Shown here piece after piece: positions 44,139 to 52,739 of a stretch of DNA of 64,000 bases. A program made the position numbers and the translations under genes. Each line of letters starts with the position of its first letter. Position 1 is the stretch's first letter. This stretch comes from Fulvitalea axinellae (GTDB lineage: Bacteria; Bacteroidota; Bacteroidia; Cytophagales; Cyclobacteriaceae). The DNA lies in assembly GCF_036492835.1 (NCBI RefSeq), contig NZ_AP025314.1, positions 4,196,010 through 4,260,009 of the forward strand, in the 5' to 3' direction. The notes beneath the pieces were generated by a model, which did not search any database, had not been told where the DNA came from, and saw nothing but the letters and a program-made list of their open reading frames with translations.

Positions 44139-44354
44139 CTATGAAGCGCTTGGGCCGGGTGTTTTACCCTCGCTTCTGGGTAACGCCCCATTCACCCCCC
44201 AATTGTCAAGTGGCACTTCATCAATAAGTACGTGCGTGTACTTCGGGTCTTTGTCCAGCACATCCACCAACAATTGCGTGGCTCCGGCTATCAGGCGTTG
44301 TTTCTGTTCAAGGGTGATATTCGTGTCCGTTACTTTGATGTTGATAAAAGGCAT
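44139..44354 (-). CDS. 4-oxalocrotonate tautomerase-like protein
   Basis: 71 residues with the catalytic N-terminal proline (M-P-F-I-N-I-K-V) and DKDPKYTHVLIDEVPLDNWGVNG, typical of the 4-OT tautomerase family. The last 15 residues (ALPRSEGKTPGPSAS) depart from the family, so the C-terminus may be altered by a small insertion or frameshift. It precedes the truncated NTF2-like gene on the same strand, with 73 bp between. Confidence 0.8.
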   Translation of the reverse strand: MPFINIKVTDTNITLEQKQRLIAGATQLLVDVLDKDPKYTHVLIDEVPLDNWGVNGALPRSEGKTPGPSAS

Positions 44355-44781
44355 ATCCTTGCGGTTTGTGTTTTGTAATAATTACACCGCAAAGATGCCC
44401 GGCCTAGCCATAAACGGGGAAGCGCTTATATCACTTCTTTTCCGTGACATAGATCACACGAAGCCAGTCTACGATTGTAGACGGCTCAGGGTTTCTCTGG
44501 AAACGCCGAGATACGAGGCTATAAGTTTTTTCGGGATGCGGTGGATCAGTTGCGGATACTGAGACATCAGAAAATCATAACGCTCCCGGGCTGAGTTTTT
44601 GAGCAGGGAAAGGATTCTGTTTTGCTGGGCTATGCGTCCCAATTTGCTTTTTTTTGCCCAAAATCGCTCCATCTTATGCATCTCCGAGGTGAGTTTCTCC
44701 CTGTTGTCCCGGGTAATGTAGAGCAGTTCGCAATCTTCCAGACAATCAACCGACGTTTTGGCTACCGTCCCCTTCACAAAG

Positions 44782-46044
44782 CAGGGCCTGTTCATAAAGC
44801 GTCTGAGAAAATAGGAGCTTACCACCATGAATTGCAATTTTGAATTACCACAAACAAACTTGCGGTTGATGGATAAGCTCCCAAAAAAACGAAATTAATC
44901 AATACTACCTCCAGTTACAACTAAGCCTTGTAGACCACAGGAACGCCAAGGGGAAGAAGCACGAACTGGCTTTTGTCGTACTGTGCTTTATGCTTGCCGT
45001 ATTCAGGAGCGGAGGAAAACTCAATTTCTCACAGATTCACCGCTCAATGAAAAGGGATCACGATTATTGGCGGGATTTCACAGGTGGTAAAAGTAAGTGT
45101 TGTGTGAGCCGTGTTCAACTCCGAAGAATCCTGAAGGATACAGATATACAGGGACTTAAGGCGGTTGCTGAAACCACTTTTAACGCAAACGAAACTATAG
45201 ATCCGCAAGCTCTTCAATGGTTTTCGATTGACGGTAAAGAACTCCGGGGGAGTATCGACAAATCCTCAGGGGACAAACGCGGGGAAAGCGTGGTTCTGGT
45301 TACCGCGCAAGAAGATAAAACCAGCAAGGTTGTAGGCTACTATTCGGGTACCAAAGACTCCGAGCGGGGTATTGTCGACGAATATTTTGAAACTCAATCC
45401 GGTCTTTCGGGAACGGCTTATACGATGGATGCCCTTCACAATAATTCCGGGTTACTGGAGGGAATCCATGGAAAACGGGGCGTCTACCTTTCACAAATAA
45501 AAGGGAACCAGAAAATACTCCGTGAAGACCTTCGAGACATGGAGCGGAGATCAGAATGTTTGGATTATAAAAAGACCGTCGAAAAGGGCCATGGCAGGAT
45601 CGAAACAAGAATATACCGGACCTACCCGGTGGAAACGGGATGCTTGGAGCGTCGCTGGTCGAATACGGGGATGAGCTGCTTCATACGGGTAGACCGTACC
45701 CGTAAAGTCGTTAAAACAGGAAAAACATCAAGCGAGACATCATACTACGTCAGCAATATAAATACCGGTCTTATTGATCAATACAACTTGCCTAACGCCG
45801 TAAGGGGACACTGGTCCGTAGAGGCAAACAATAATATGAGGGATACGAACTTCGGAGAGGACGGGTTAAGGAGCCTTGTCTCTGGTATACAGCAAAGTGT
45901 TTCATGTATTTTGACTGCTGTAATGAATATTTTGATCCAAAGGAACGCTGGTGAAAATATGAATGAAATGCGAGAGGAGATCGTAGCAGATATAAATTCT
46001 ATTCACCAATATTTTAATAGATAGACCTTTATGAACAAGCCCTG
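44782..46044 (+). mobile_element. ISAs1-family insertion sequence, 1263 bp
   Basis: The ends are inverted repeats, CAGGGCCTGTTCATAAAG at the left and CAGGGCTTGTTCATAAAG read inward from the right, one mismatch in 18. The element is flanked by the direct repeat CTTCACAAAG at 44772-44781 and 46045-46054, a 10-bp target duplication. It carries one transposase gene on the plus strand. Confidence 0.93.
44990..46024 (+). CDS. ISAs1-family transposase
   Basis: 344 residues from the ATG at 44990, with a DDE domain: FSIDGKELRGS, then YTMDALHNN, and NAVRGHWSVEANNNMRDTNFGEDG near the C-terminus. Family members have about 40 more N-terminal residues, and a fitting segment (DHRNAKGKKHELAFVVLCF) is open upstream in the same frame back to 44870 but without ATG, GTG or TTG. 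An ATG at 44869 lies in another frame and would need a +1 shift at an A7 run (44883-44889). So the N-terminus is either frameshifted or starts in an unusual way. Confidence 0.88.
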   Translation: MLAVFRSGGKLNFSQIHRSMKRDHDYWRDFTGGKSKCCVSRVQLRRILKDTDIQGLKAVAETTFNANETIDPQALQWFSIDGKELRGSIDKSSGDKRGESVVLVTAQEDKTSKVVGYYSGTKDSERGIVDEYFETQSGLSGTAYTMDALHNNSGLLEGIHGKRGVYLSQIKGNQKILREDLRDMERRSECLDYKKTVEKGHGRIETRIYRTYPVETGCLERRWSNTGMSCFIRVDRTRKVVKTGKTSSETSYYVSNINTGLIDQYNLPNAVRGHWSVEANNNMRDTNFGEDGLRSLVSGIQQSVSCILTAVMNILIQRNAGENMNEMREEIVADINSIHQYFNR

Positions 46045-46417
46045 CTTCACAAAGGCCTCGTAATCGGAAGTCCACCAGTTTTCCATAGCGAATTGAAGGA
46101 TATGCTCTTTGCCGGACTCGGCATAAAAATATGTTTTCAAACAGCCTTTGACCACCCAATATTCCTTATCCACATAATCTCCCTCCTGTATCAGATACTG
46201 GTGTTTGCGCTTGCGTACGGGAGTAAAATGCCCGAGAATAAAGTCGAATTCCTCATCGGATACGGGAACGATTTCCTCAATATGAGATTTTAGCGGATGG
46301 AGCATTGGTTTAGGATTTCAAAGGAATAAGCTAGCTAGAATTCTTAAATTGCCAAAACACGACAACCCAAAGCTGAGACAGGCGAAAGCGCCTGAAACTC
46401 AACAAACCTATACAAGT

Positions 46418-47029
46418 ATGATTGACAGATTTTTAAACGCCAAACATTGGCAATTATTTACGTTAACTTTTGGGATCCCGGCTCTTTCTCAATTTTTCAT
46501 GATGTTCTTTATGATAATGAATTTTTCCGACAACACAGATCCAGATCCTCTCATTATGCAAAGCTATATGGGCGTACTCTTTCTCATATTCATAATCTTT
46601 GCGAGTACATTTTACGGGTGGTTTTGGTCTGTATCCATCGGACTACAGAAGACTATTCCCGAAAATATAAAAATGAAGATTAGACGGTTCAAGATATTTT
46701 TCTTTATCCCGGTGGTTTACATCTTCCTTATCATGTTATTTTTTGTATTCTTCTTGCCCGACTTTATCTCAAATAACATAGAACCTGATATAAGGCAAAT
46801 GGCTACCGTATTCGCCGTTATCGTCCCCCTACATTTTCTTTCTATGTTCAGCATACTCCACACTTTATACTTCTCGGCAAAAACTTTTAAAACCGCCGAA
46901 CTGCAACGTGAAGCGGAGTTTTCGGATTTTATAGGAGAATTCTTTATGATTTGGTTCTATCCTATCGGAATCTGGATCGTTCAACCGAAAATAAATAAGA
47001 TGATCAACGGACAATACACACTCAAATAG
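46418..47029 (+). CDS. Four-helix membrane protein
   Basis: I start at the ATG at 46418 (203 residues, MIDRFLNAKHWQLF). About four membrane helices are visible, and the C-terminus DFIGEFFMIWFYPIGIWIVQPKINKM is a pattern common in a Bacteroidota family of unknown function. A strong terminator follows. Confidence 0.7.
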   Translation: MIDRFLNAKHWQLFTLTFGIPALSQFFMMFFMIMNFSDNTDPDPLIMQSYMGVLFLIFIIFASTFYGWFWSVSIGLQKTIPENIKMKIRRFKIFFFIPVVYIFLIMLFFVFFLPDFISNNIEPDIRQMATVFAVIVPLHFLSMFSILHTLYFSAKTFKTAELQREAEFSDFIGEFFMIWFYPIGIWIVQPKINKMINGQYTLK

Positions 47030-47091
47030 CGTATTGAACTAATAAATGACAAATAGGCACTGGATTAGGTCATCATGTGCCAACAACCCAC

Positions 47092-47140
47092 AAAAGCCCG
47101 TCCTTTTCCCGCTCTATGCGGAAAAGGATGGGCTTTTTTT
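47092..47140 (+). terminator. Terminator after the four-helix membrane protein gene
   Basis: AAAGCCCGTCCTTTTCC pairs with GGAAAAGGATGGGCTTT around a short loop, followed by a T run. The next 185 bp are extremely AT-rich with no gene. Confidence 0.92.
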
Positions 47141-47325
47141 AACTACAAAACCAACTCCTAGAATACGACAAAAAATACTATTAGTTATATTTTTTATACT
47201 TAATTATTATAAAATAAAATTAATACAACTATATTATAACATATCTATTTGCACAAAAACAAAACGGGCGCATTCTTTTTAGTTAAGGCACTCATCATTA
47301 TATTTTTCACCATTAATCAAACCCC

Positions 47326-48111
47326 ATGAAAAACCTACTAATAATCACACTGGCTCTTTTTACGATCAATTCCTTTGGTCAGGACTACTCTTTAAATGAT
47401 TTCACATTAGACTCGCTCCCTCTGGGGGATAAATTGTATGAAGCCAACCACTCAAAAGACAATTGGCTTATTGAGAAGGTTGGCGAAAGAATAATTATAG
47501 AAAAAGACCTTTACAAAAGAACTGAAGCTCCCGAATTACCCTTTTCCAGTAAAAAGATAGCGTCAACATTGAATAAAAGGTCTACTGTCAAACACATTCA
47601 TAAAGTAAAAGACGGTTATCTATTAGGGTATAATTCCGGAGAGTTTGGTGGAGGTCTGTATTTTATCTCAAATAATGGAGAACACGGATATGCTATCGAG
47701 CAATCTCAACGAATTCGGCAATTCATTTCTTTCAATAATAAAATTTTTGCGCTAGAAGGCTTGGCGCATTTAGGGACAAGCCAAGGATGCCTTTTGGAAT
47801 TAAAAAAGGAAGGCAAGTGGGTTATCTCAAAAAAGATTACGCTACCCGATTCACCTGACTACGGCATCCAACACAAAGACGAGTTACTAATTGTAAGCTC
47901 TGAGCATGTTGTAAGCTTTAACCGGAAAGAAGAACTAAACACCGTTCTGAAAGCTCCATTCTATTGGGGGATGCTTTACCCTTCCTCAGCTATAATTGAC
48001 GACAACAGCCTCTATATTGCTATGCGTAAAGGCATTCTGAAAATTTCGGATTTTTCTCAAAGCCCGACTTATAAATGGTATGTCAAAAAAGGCAGTAACA
48101 GCACGCACTAG
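47326..48111 (+). CDS. Exported hypothetical protein
   Basis: A 261-residue protein with an N-terminal signal sequence (about 1-18, SFGQDY). The mature part is beta-rich with repeated G-Y-L/G-L-Y-F-I-S type strands, as in a beta-propeller, but I recognise no family. AT-rich. The 280 bp after it, up to the HTH unit, contain no clear gene. Confidence 0.6.
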   Translation: MKNLLIITLALFTINSFGQDYSLNDFTLDSLPLGDKLYEANHSKDNWLIEKVGERIIIEKDLYKRTEAPELPFSSKKIASTLNKRSTVKHIHKVKDGYLLGYNSGEFGGGLYFISNNGEHGYAIEQSQRIRQFISFNNKIFALEGLAHLGTSQGCLLELKKEGKWVISKKITLPDSPDYGIQHKDELLIVSSEHVVSFNRKEELNTVLKAPFYWGMLYPSSAIIDDNSLYIAMRKGILKISDFSQSPTYKWYVKKGSNSTH

Positions 48112-48431
48112 AAACACGTAACTCGCGAGGCCATTTCATCACCAACCTTAAACCAATACGAAAGTATAAAAACGGATTCATTTTTCTGGAAACCGGTTTG
48201 GGCCGTCGGCTATTAGTGTATATGAATGCGCCTGAAATTTCGCTATACAAAATAACCGCTCGCATCCGGTTTCTAACAAGTCCAAAAGCCACTGCGCCAA
48301 GTTTAAGAGGCGCCGGCCACATCACGTCTTGACACCAACGCCAGCTTTATATTTGTTACAGTTCCAAACGTAAGAAACCATATGCCAAAACGGCCCGTAT
48401 TTTGCGGAAATCCCCGTAAAAAATCCGGAGA

Positions 48432-49037
48432 ATGAGCGCTTACCTACGCCTTACTTTATACGAGAGAGAATTTATCCTGCGCCTGCGCGCCAAGGGATAT
48501 TCAACGCGATTTATAGCGAAATTCCTAAGGCGCGCGCCGTCCACCATCAGCCGTGAGCTAAAGCGCAATACCATACAGATTTCCGGCTACAACCCGTACC
48601 TGGCCCAAGACCTGGCCGAAGCCCGCCAACGTATTTGCGTAGGCCACAACCGCCAACGTCCCGAATACAAACGCTGGGTAGGCGTGCGGGATTATCTGCC
48701 CAAACTGCCCAGAATATTCGTAGCCTGGCATTCCGACATAAAGTTTTACCCCCGGGGCTTCACCGGATTTATGGGAAGCAATGTCTATCGGCTACCTTCC
48801 CTACTCGCCACCAAAGACAAACCATTCCACTTTCTTGACCTCCTGGAATGCCACCGCCTACTGCGAAGATGGTGGCGCTGGCAAGAATTCCGGGAACGGC
48901 GGGAAGCCATATACAGTGGCAGAAAGCCCGCCGACCCCATACCAAAGAAAAAACCGCTGCGCCTAAGCTACAGCAAAAGGCCAAAAACCGAAGCCATACC
49001 GAAAACACAACCCGCCACACTCCGGCAGGCCGGATAA
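48432..49037 (+). CDS. IS30-like helix-turn-helix protein without DDE domain, copy 2
   Basis: 201 residues, paralogue of the protein at 39.3 kb. HTH_38-like start (LRAKGYSTRFIAKFLRRAPSTISREL), conserved RICVGHNR, LPRIFVAWHSD, RRWWRWQEF, and a Pro/Lys-rich tail with SYSK. Both frames are intact despite clear divergence, suggesting selection on the protein. Confidence 0.75.
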   Translation: MSAYLRLTLYEREFILRLRAKGYSTRFIAKFLRRAPSTISRELKRNTIQISGYNPYLAQDLAEARQRICVGHNRQRPEYKRWVGVRDYLPKLPRIFVAWHSDIKFYPRGFTGFMGSNVYRLPSLLATKDKPFHFLDLLECHRLLRRWWRWQEFRERREAIYSGRKPADPIPKKKPLRLSYSKRPKTEAIPKTQPATLRQAG

Positions 49038-49055
49038 CCCTACCCAAAATATTGC

Positions 49056-49102
49056 AAAAAGCCCGCTTTTTTCCATCTAAAGGAAAAGGGCGGGCTTTTT
49101 TT
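49056..49102 (+). terminator. Terminator of HTH unit copy 2
   Basis: AAAAAGCCCGCTTTTTTCC pairs with GGAAAAGGGCGGGCTTTTT; the copy 1 counterpart is at 39887-39932. Confidence 0.9.
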
Positions 49103-49374
49103 CGTCTCCGGAATAATAGCCTTTTCGGAAAGCGGTGTTTTTTAGACGTATTTTGGGGAGCTCTTTGAGAGGGATTCTGATTTTTTGGAAATTTTTTCGA
49201 GTTGATTTTTGTGTTGCGTTGGCTCACGTGAGTTGATGAGCTATATTTTAATCACATTTTCTGCTTTTAATTTAAATATAAGGAGTTATGTTACTAGATT
49301 ATGATGCGGTTATTCCTCTGGACGGACTGTTAAATTATCAGTGAAAATAAACGGTATTACTGTTATTGATTGTT

Positions 49375-50019
49375 ATGGCTAATTTTGAGATAAAAAAAAA
49401 CATATTAATTCTTATTTCCCTTATTTTCATAACTTGTAGCCCTAAAACAATAACAACAATTCACATTGAATATGCCGATATTTTTGGTGAAATCAATAAC
49501 GAGATTCCGCAATATGATTCTTTAGTGATAACACTTTCTGGAATTGATACATTAAGCTACGGGAAATATGCTCTTTTAAAGAATAGTAAATTAAGTTCAT
49601 TAAAAACTGGAATTTGGAAAGAGTTTCACTCTAAAGGTGTCAAAAAATCGGAGGGGGAATATAAAATTGGTCATTATGTTGATTGCTGTACTGGAGGCGC
49701 TTGCATGAGTTACTATCATTATAAAATTGGTGAATGGAAATATTATGATTCTTTAGGCAATCAAAAATTTAAGTTAAAATACTACCCCGATACATTACAT
49801 GTAAATACAAGGTGTCAAGGTGGAGATTATGCTCCATTTGGTTTGATAAAGAATTTTTCGAAATTAGAATACCTGTATGATTTAAAACCAGATGATATCT
49901 TCCAACTACAAAAAGTCGAAATAATTAGCAAAGACTCAAGAAGGAAAACGATAATAACTCCTATTTCGGGAGAATTGGTTTTTAATTATGAATTAAATAA
50001 TAGCCATAAAATACACTAA
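49375..50019 (+). CDS. Lipoprotein of MORN/toxin-antidote-like type, hypothetical
   Basis: 214 residues from the ATG at 49375, with a lipoprotein signal (FITCSP, Cys near 21). It contains SLKTGIWKEFHSKGVKKSEGEYKIGHYVDCC and later KIGEWKYYDSLGNQKFKLKY, which are MORN-like antitoxin-repeat strands (GxWxxYyxxGxxk). Such proteins are common in Bacteroidota. Its start codon lies in the last bases of the HTH unit. Confidence 0.65.
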   Translation: MANFEIKKNILILISLIFITCSPKTITTIHIEYADIFGEINNEIPQYDSLVITLSGIDTLSYGKYALLKNSKLSSLKTGIWKEFHSKGVKKSEGEYKIGHYVDCCTGGACMSYYHYKIGEWKYYDSLGNQKFKLKYYPDTLHVNTRCQGGDYAPFGLIKNFSKLEYLYDLKPDDIFQLQKVEIISKDSRRKTIITPISGELVFNYELNNSHKIH

Positions 50020-50055
50020 AAACGTATAGCTAAATCTTAAACAGACAAAGAAAAA

Positions 50056-50532
50056 GTGATAGAAAAAATACTTTTTACAACTATATTTATTATTAGTCTT
50101 TCTGGAATTCAAATAGCTAGTTTTGAGGATTGGTTAATTCTATCTTTTGTCATTCAAGCACTATGGGTATGTAATTTATCTAATAAAACCCTTAAACAAT
50201 ATAAGTCTAAAAGAAAAAAGGAAACTATAATTCTGACATTCAATAAAACTCTAATTCCCATACTTATATTGGATATTATCACAATTGTATTTTCAACATC
50301 ATTTGCATTTAGAATATTGTTTGCTCATTTATATAAGTCAATAATTGTAATCAGCGTTCTTGGTATCTCCATTTCACTAATTGTAAACTATCACATTATA
50401 ATCAATAAAATAATTGAAAATAGTAGCTCAACAATCAAAAAAATCATAGAAATAACATCAGCATTATTATACCCAATAGGTGTTTATGTGATTAAAATAG
50501 GTCATAAAAAAGGTGTACGTAATGACGTGTAA
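50056..50532 (+). CDS. Small membrane protein
   Basis: 158 residues from a GTG at 50056, with about four membrane helices and a lysine-rich C-terminus. No family recognised. Very AT-rich, as is the rest of this zone. It follows the MORN-like lipoprotein by 36 bp. Confidence 0.5.
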   Translation: MIEKILFTTIFIISLSGIQIASFEDWLILSFVIQALWVCNLSNKTLKQYKSKRKKETIILTFNKTLIPILILDIITIVFSTSFAFRILFAHLYKSIIVISVLGISISLIVNYHIIINKIIENSSSTIKKIIEITSALLYPIGVYVIKIGHKKGVRNDV

Positions 50533-50570
50533 ATCACAGAGTCTACCCCAAACGTGAAAGCACCTTCCCC

Positions 50571-50626
50571 CACAGGCGCAAGTATCCGTGCTTGTGATTT
50601 TTCTAACCGTAAGCTTCTCAGCTTGC
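50571..50626. repeat. REP-like hairpins
   Basis: CACAGGCGCAAG and CTTGTG (50571-50596, with G-T pairs) form a stem around TATCCGTG; a second small hairpin AAGCT/AGCTT is at about 50611-50625. The first resembles palindromes linked to REP-associated transposases in Bacteroidota. Only one copy is seen here and no transposase is near. Confidence 0.4.
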
Positions 50627-50734
50627 CCGCACTGTTTTCTCAATCCGGTAAAGGCAAGCTAGGAATCTTATAGTTTGGCTGTTATAAGAATGGATTCTTG
50701 CTACGGCTTAAGGCAATCAATTTTCATCATATTT

Positions 50735-50806
50735 CCCACTTTTTATTCTAAATATAAGACGATTCTGTTAGATTATAATGCGGCCATTTCACTGGGGCTT
50801 TAATAG
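50735..50806 (+). repeat. Decayed third copy of the HTH-unit tail
   Basis: TTTTTATTCTAAATATAAG, then GTTAGATTATAATGCGG and CACTGGGGCT line up with TTTTAATTTAAATATAAG, ACTAGATTATGATGCGG and CTCTGGACGGACT in the tails of copies 1 and 2. The HTH gene and terminator are absent. It lies just before the 3' end of the tail operon. The surrounding gap 50533-50902 has no gene. Confidence 0.55.
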
Positions 50807-50902
50807 CATGTATAATCCGGAAAACGAAATGTACGCATTTTAAAAACGAAACGTGCCTGAAAAATTCACGCACGCACAAAGATACAAGTCTTTAGGAAGC
50901 AT

Positions 50903-51340
50903 TTAAACGCCTCCTAAAGACTCTTCAATATGGTTTATAGTCTCCCTTGCCTCGATTCTTTTCTGGGCTATCTCAGGGTAATTTCCCTGTATCGTCAACC
51001 CCAATTCAAGGCATTTTGTAACCACCCAATCCGTTTCCTTCAGGTATTCCTGGCACTCGATAATTCTTTCCTTTTTCTTGCCCTCCAGTTCCACCTCTCT
51101 GGCCTTGTCCATCTCCTCCGAGGCTCTTTGGAAAAGTTTGCCGTCGGCGTCCATATCCATAACACAAACACCGTATAGGGTGACAGGTATTGAGTTTTCG
51201 GAAACAACCCCCTCAACAGGTTTAACCGACTCCTCGGATACGGTAAGTCCCCTTCTTTGTAACTCCTCGACGGACTTCGCCACACATTCGAATTCCAGGT
51301 ACGGCGGAAAATCCAGCTTAACGCCTTTGTAATACTTCAT
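50903..51340 (-). CDS. Tail-fibre assembly-like protein
   Basis: 145 residues, last gene of the tail operon. The C-terminal part (ECQEYLKETDWVVTKCLELGLTIQG, then IAQKRIEARETIN) follows the pattern YL..TDW...R..E.G......I...R..AR..I seen in phage tail-fibre assembly chaperones. It directly follows the repeat-bearing fibre gene (1-bp gap), which is the usual order for a fibre and its chaperone. Confidence 0.65.
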   Translation of the reverse strand: MKYYKGVKLDFPPYLEFECVAKSVEELQRRGLTVSEESVKPVEGVVSENSIPVTLYGVCVMDMDADGKLFQRASEEMDKAREVELEGKKKERIIECQEYLKETDWVVTKCLELGLTIQGNYPEIAQKRIEARETINHIEESLGGV

Positions 51341-51341
51341 A

Positions 51342-52739
51342 TCAATTCAGGTCATACATTATGAATGTGAAATTGTGGTCTACCATATCGGCGTTACTGT
51401 TGAGTTTGTAGGTCCTAACCACAAAGTCGTTAGGGTTTTTCTCTTCCAAAGCGACTCCGCCTGAGGCCGTATCCCTGATTCCGCCGATAACGCCATAATA
51501 CTGCTCCCCGAAATTATGGGTGATCCGGTATTTGGAGTCGGCTATTTTAGCGCTTGTGAATGGAAACCCACCGACTCGGTCTTTACCCCAATAATCCTTC
51601 CTTGTACCCGCCGAGGAAACATTCCCGGCACAAATAACCTTAAGGAAATCTTCCCGGTCAGTGGCCCAATTCGGGATTTTGTCCGCTTGGGTTTTCGCTT
51701 CTCCAGCCTTGTTAAGAGCGTTGACAGCTTGGTCATACGCCACCTTTACAGCCTTGGAAGTGGCCAACACATTACCGTTGTCAGAGCTGACCAAATCACT
51801 CCTGTCCAGATTAAATCCCGTTTTCTTAGTGAACTTGGGCTCCTTACCATTAGCCAGATCATAAGCGCTATCCGCCCGGTCTTTGGCCTTCTTAACGGCT
51901 GAACTGGTGGCCAACGTATCCGACGAGCCGGAAGTGTCGCTGTCGCTCTTATCCTTATTAAACCCCGTTTTCTTGGTAATCTTCGGCTCCTTGCCTTCGG
52001 CCAGAGAATAAGCGCTGTCCGCCCGGTCCTTGGCCTTCTTAACGGCTGAACTGGTGGCCAGCGTATCCGACGAGCTGGAAGTGTCGCTGTCGCTTTTGTC
52101 CTTGTTAAACCCGCTTTTCTTGGTGATCTTCGGCTCCTTGCCTTCGGCCAGAGAATAGGCGCTGTCCGCCCGGTCCTTGGCCTTCTTAACGGCTGAACTG
52201 GTCGCCAACGTGTCCGACGAGCCGGAAGTGTCGCTATCGCTCTTATTGAGGTTAAATGCGCTGTTTTTATCGAATGCAGGCTCCTTACCTCCAATCTGCT
52301 CAAAAGCCGTCGCCATCTTCGCTGTAAGAGCTTCGAGCGTATCGGGCCTTACAAACTGAAAAGGCTGTCCGGCTTCGGAGAACCTGAGATAGCGGGACAT
52401 ATAAACGTCTTTCAGGCTTTTGTCCTTGTACCGGCTCGGACCTATGGCCGGGTCCACCTCCTCGACGAGCTCCACCTTTCCTCCGGCGTTCTTGGTCGAT
52501 GCCCGAAAGTGGATTGTTTCGCCCTGCCAAGCGACCCAGCCCTCGTTTACCTGTTCGCCCACCGACGCGGTGGCCAAGTTTTCCATCCCCGTAAGGATAA
52601 GGGCTTTTGTAGGGCCCGTGAGGCCCACGGTTCCACACAGCGCCCGAAAAGCCGAGACATAGGCCTGTTGCATGTAGAGCAGTGTCGTACTCTCAAGGGG
52701 AAAGCCCTTCAACTTGCCCTCCAGTTCCAGTCTTTTCAT
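51342..52739 (-). CDS. Tail fibre with tandem 49-residue repeats
   Basis: 465 residues. The N-terminus (about 1-140) probably attaches to the baseplate. The middle has three nearly identical 49-residue units and a diverged partial one, each with a K-x-G/A-F-N-K-D-K-S-D-S-D-T-S stretch, LATSSAVKKAKDRADSAY and KEPKI. This is typical of phage fibre shaft repeats. The C-terminus (about 345-465) is distinct and likely binds the target. It overlaps the preceding gene by ATGA. Confidence 0.8.
   Translation of the reverse strand: MKRLELEGKLKGFPLESTTLLYMQQAYVSAFRALCGTVGLTGPTKALILTGMENLATASVGEQVNEGWVAWQGETIHFRASTKNAGGKVELVEEVDPAIGPSRYKDKSLKDVYMSRYLRFSEAGQPFQFVRPDTLEALTAKMATAFEQIGGKEPAFDKNSAFNLNKSDSDTSGSSDTLATSSAVKKAKDRADSAYSLAEGKEPKITKKSGFNKDKSDSDTSSSSDTLATSSAVKKAKDRADSAYSLAEGKEPKITKKTGFNKDKSDSDTSGSSDTLATSSAVKKAKDRADSAYDLANGKEPKFTKKTGFNLDRSDLVSSDNGNVLATSKAVKVAYDQAVNALNKAGEAKTQADKIPNWATDREDFLKVICAGNVSSAGTRKDYWGKDRVGGFPFTSAKIADSKYRITHNFGEQYYGVIGGIRDTASGGVALEEKNPNDFVVRTYKLNSNADMVDHNFTFIMYDLN
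51825..52265 (-). repeat. Three in-frame 147-bp repeats within the fibre gene
   Basis: Units at 51825-51971, 51972-52118 and 52119-52265 are nearly identical at the DNA level, with partial units on both sides. Since 147 is a multiple of 3, recombination would add or remove whole 49-residue units without breaking the frame. Confidence 0.88.

Larger units (their letters stand above)
44469..46305 (-). pseudogene. Crp/Fnr-family regulator interrupted by an ISAs1-family element
   Basis: The 5' part (46305 to 46045) encodes a cNMP-like beta roll ending TSDYEAFVK; the 3' part (44771 to 44469) continues GTVAKTSVDCLEDCELLYITRDN and the HTH segment LIASYLGVSRETLSRLQS. Removing the IS and one copy of the 10-bp duplication CTTTGTGAAG restores an unbroken 187-residue frame. 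So the insertion looks recent and precise excision would repair the gene. It diverges from the membrane-protein gene at 46.4 kb. Confidence 0.92.
48392..49377 (+). mobile_element. HTH-only repeat unit, copy 2 (about 986 bp)
   Basis: Second copy of the unit at 39226-40207, with the same start, HTH gene, terminator, palindrome CTCACGTGAG (49223-49232) and end. The last shared bases are the ATG at 49375-49377 that seems to start the next gene, so the next gene may borrow its start region from the unit. The two copies stand in direct orientation about 9.2 kb apart. Confidence 0.6.
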
